Below are positions 62,122 to 64,000 of a stretch of 64,000 nucleotides of DNA, one piece after another. Within the stretch, counting starts at the first letter, position 1, and every line of letters begins with the position of its first letter. Below the pieces are notes generated by a model. That model worked only from the letters and a program-made list of their open reading frames with translations, ran no database searches and was not told the origin of the DNA. The position numbers and the translations under genes were made by a program. The DNA is taken from positions 1 to 64,000 of the forward strand of contig NZ_CABVGX010000027.1 of assembly GCF_902497625.1 (NCBI RefSeq), written 5' to 3'. The stretch comes from Pseudomonas fluorescens. Lineage in GTDB: Bacteria; Pseudomonadota; Gammaproteobacteria; Pseudomonadales; Pseudomonadaceae.

Positions 62122-63012
62122 TCACCATTGCAAGGTGATAGCGCTCTCGAAGATCCTTCGCTGCCCGGTCAGCGGATCGATAAACCGAAGTCCCTGAGCG
62201 AGCAGTTTCAAAGGATTGGCATAGTCGTCAGCAGCATCCTTGAGCACGTGCGGATAAAACGGGTCGTTACAGATACCCGCACCGAGCGCAGCCATGTGTA
62301 CTCGCAATTGGTGCTTCTTGCCTGTGACCGGGTAAAGCGCGTAGCGCCATAAATCGCCATGTTTTTCCCTGACATCGACGGTCGTCTCGGTGTTGCTGAC
62401 ACCCGCCCCTTCCTGCATGCGAAAAAAAGGCTGACCTTCGACGAGTCTGCTTTTGTGCACCCGGGGAAACGCAAGGTCGGGTAACGCGCGGGCTATTGCC
62501 TCATAGCGTTTTTCGATCTGCCGAGTAGGAAACAGCGACTGATAGGCAGAACGGGTCTGCGGATTAGCCGAAAACATCACAAGCCCTGCGGTGTGTCGAT
62601 CAATACGATGCAGGGGTACCAGATGCGGGTTGTCGAGACGATGAATGAGGCGCCGCAGCAATGTCTGCTCGACGTATTCGCCGGCTGGTGTCACCGGCAG
62701 GAAATGCGGCTTGTCCGCGATCACCAGATGCTCATCGGCATACAGAATCGACTCGGTAACGGGAATAGGCTTTTCATCGCGCACCTCACGAAAATAATGA
62801 ATGCGCAGACCTTCCTTGTAGGGCAGATCAACCGTGATGGGGGTGCCCTGCCCGTCAAGGACCCGCCCCCGGGCAATGCGGTCCAGCCACTGCTCCCGGT
62901 CGATGGCACTGAAATGCTCACACAAGCAATCGAGCACCGTCCGCCACGCACCCGGGGGCAAATACAATGTGCTCGCCTGACGGTGTGCAGCGGAAAAAGA
63001 TGAAGTGGACAT
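62122..63012 (-). CDS. RluA-family pseudouridine synthase
   Basis: A 296-residue RNA pseudouridine synthase. The catalytic Asp lies in LVPLHRIDRHTAGLVMF (HRxDRxTxGL), the C-terminal KKHQLRVHMAALG motif is present, and the N-terminal part has an S4-like segment. The residues match the RluA/RluC/RluD branch of 23S rRNA or tRNA enzymes, but the exact target cannot be read. The frame starts at TTG six codons earlier; the ATG at 63012 with GAGGG is preferred. Confidence 0.88.
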   Translation of the reverse strand: MSTSSFSAAHRQASTLYLPPGAWRTVLDCLCEHFSAIDREQWLDRIARGRVLDGQGTPITVDLPYKEGLRIHYFREVRDEKPIPVTESILYADEHLVIADKPHFLPVTPAGEYVEQTLLRRLIHRLDNPHLVPLHRIDRHTAGLVMFSANPQTRSAYQSLFPTRQIEKRYEAIARALPDLAFPRVHKSRLVEGQPFFRMQEGAGVSNTETTVDVREKHGDLWRYALYPVTGKKHQLRVHMAALGAGICNDPFYPHVLKDAADDYANPLKLLAQGLRFIDPLTGQRRIFESAITLQW

Positions 63013-63082
63013 ACCGACGATAACCCTCAATGCAGGGCGGCATTATCCAGCAGTGCTTCACGTGAACCTAGTACGATTTCAA

Positions 63083-63403
63083 TCAGGCCGGTATCGACTG
63101 CGTCCGCGCGGCTTCATCCGTGAACTCCTTGAGCCAGCGCAACACATCCACCGCCTCCCAGCGAACCGGATCGTAAAGCGCGTAGAGCAAACCCTGATAG
63201 CCCACGACATCCAGCTGCCGGTGATAACCGGCCCGTTGGAACAACGCTTCAATTTCGGCGAAACAGGTATTGAAATGCAGTTTGTTGAAAGGTGTTTTCC
63301 GCTCCGTGACCAGACCATCCAGCCGCAGCTCGTGAACGGCCTCACGCACCACGTCTACCGACATCCGGTTAACGCTTTTCTTCAACTGTTCGACATTGAC
63401 CAC
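63083..63403 (-). CDS. LexA-boxed small protein of unknown function
   Basis: A 106-residue protein, basic at the N-terminus, with a helix-rich first half (VNRMSVDVVREAVHELRLDGL) and an aromatic middle part (LHFNTCFAEIEALFQRAGY). I do not recognise the family. The start is a GTG with AGAGGG seven bases before; an ATG 13 codons later is possible. A near-perfect LexA box lies 73 bases upstream in its promoter, so the gene should be induced by DNA damage. Its neighbours give no function. Confidence 0.72.
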   Translation of the reverse strand: MVNVEQLKKSVNRMSVDVVREAVHELRLDGLVTERKTPFNKLHFNTCFAEIEALFQRAGYHRQLDVVGYQGLLYALYDPVRWEAVDVLRWLKEFTDEAARTQSIPA

Positions 63404-63475
63404 AATTCAACCCTCTGCTTCCGGGATTGCCTGCCATCCTGACGATCAACGCGCAGAATCAGGCAATCAGAATAA

Positions 63476-63491
63476 CTGTATGAACATACAG
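63476..63491 (-). promoter_or_regulatory. LexA (SOS) box
   Basis: CTGTATGAACATACAG is a 16-base palindrome broken only at its two central bases, matching the gamma-proteobacterial LexA consensus CTGTAT-N4-ATACAG. It precedes the unknown gene at 63403 on the minus strand. The gene to its right points towards the box and so is not a target. Confidence 0.85.
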
Positions 63492-63559
63492 TAACCGAAC
63501 GAGGGGACTTTCGCCAATGCCGTAGGCGCAGAACGACGGATGGATTGCGAGTAATGCGG

Positions 63560-63796
63560 TCAGCGCAAAAACTCTGCGACCTGATTTCCATCAAACGGCC
63601 ACTCAAGTTCAGCGCCGGTATCGACGCGTCGCAGTACCGGAATACGCAAGCCGTAGTCTTCCACCCAGCCTTCGTTATCTGCGATATCAACCAGTTCGAC
63701 CAGCAACCCATGTTCGACGAACTCCATCAGTATGGCTTCCGCGACTTCACACAGGTGGCACCCCAAGGTGCCGTACAGCTGACATTCAGATGGCAT
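63560..63796 (-). CDS. glutaredoxin-like (DUF836) protein
   Basis: A 78-residue thioredoxin-fold protein. The CXXC site is LYGTLGCHLCEVAE, the cis-proline is in RIPVLRRV, and the C-terminus fits the short DUF836 glutaredoxins. The frame begins two codons earlier at a TTG; ATG at 63796 is used. It is expected to be a cytosolic thiol-redox protein of unknown partner. The LexA box lies 69 bases beyond its stop and is not its promoter. Confidence 0.85.
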   Translation of the reverse strand: MPSECQLYGTLGCHLCEVAEAILMEFVEHGLLVELVDIADNEGWVEDYGLRIPVLRRVDTGAELEWPFDGNQVAEFLR

Positions 63797-64000
63797 GACC
63801 AACAGACCTTATCAAGTAGAAGCCCAGTTTAGGCCTGCGCTGAACAGCAGTCGAGCTGCTCGATTGCTATCGGTAAAACGACTGATGGCGAAGGTTATCC
63901 ATAGACTCCTGACTCAAATCACCCTGTAGAACGCCACATGGGCCATCATCACAACCATTTTCGCTCTACGCTTGAGTAGTCCGAATCCTGAACTGGAGAT

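Noticed and set aside
63803..64000. Possible gene or small RNA at the right edge
   Set aside because: No start with ribosome-binding site, promoter pair or terminator can be supported in the last 200 bases.

Overview
The window is a chromosomal segment of a fluorescent pseudomonad (Pseudomonas fluorescens group). The evidence is the start of an rrn operon at the left edge, GC-rich coding with strong third-position bias, REP-type palindromes, and two Pseudomonas hallmark loci: pyoverdine genes (pvdL, pvdS, pvdH, fpvGHJKCDEF) and an acyclic-terpene (atu) cluster. I see no phage, transposase, CRISPR array or tRNA. Starts were moved from the longest open frame wherever a ribosome-binding site, signal peptide or family length argued for it.

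Layout. 1-0.8 kb: the 5' end of a 16S rRNA gene (minus strand) with its leader and three tandem rrn promoters. 0.8-9.6 kb: ordinary genes, including an RhtA-type exporter, a TetR/SDR divergent pair with an operator in between, a DsbA-like isomerase, an M24 aminopeptidase, a cysteine desulfurase, a LysE exporter, lipoproteins, an ABM-like protein and a VOC protein. 9.8-16.0 kb: a tightly overlapped operon matching the P. aeruginosa pyoverdine-iron release system fpvGHJKCDEF. 16.1-17.8 kb: an MbtH protein and PvdH, the source of the diaminobutyrate used by PvdL. 18.6-25.1 kb: a DsbRS-like two-component system, a hemopexin-repeat gene, and dsbD/dsbE/dsbG. 26.6-42.0 kb: the pyoverdine chromophore synthetase PvdL, the iron-starvation sigma factor PvdS and the acetyltransferase PvdY.

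43-52 kb: atuR and atuABCDEF for citronellol/geraniol catabolism, with an AtuR operator pair. 52-64 kb: housekeeping genes, namely an exonuclease, PpnP, a MOSC protein, CheV, a degenerate HPt-like protein, a NarX-type two-component pair, a YegS-type lipid kinase, molybdopterin genes moaB/moeA/mobA, a YgdI/YgdR lipoprotein, an RluA-type pseudouridine synthase, a small gene behind a LexA box, and a glutaredoxin-like protein.

The pyoverdine parts are joined by regulation. A Fur box overlaps the pvdS promoter. PvdS-type iron-starvation (IS) boxes, TAAAT-N16-CGT, stand exactly in front of mbtH, pvdH and pvdY, and one-mismatch versions precede pvdL and possibly fpvG. The least explained items are the hemopexin-repeat gene lodged between two putative DsbR boxes, the LexA-boxed 106-residue protein, and the HPt-like protein without a phosphorylatable histidine.
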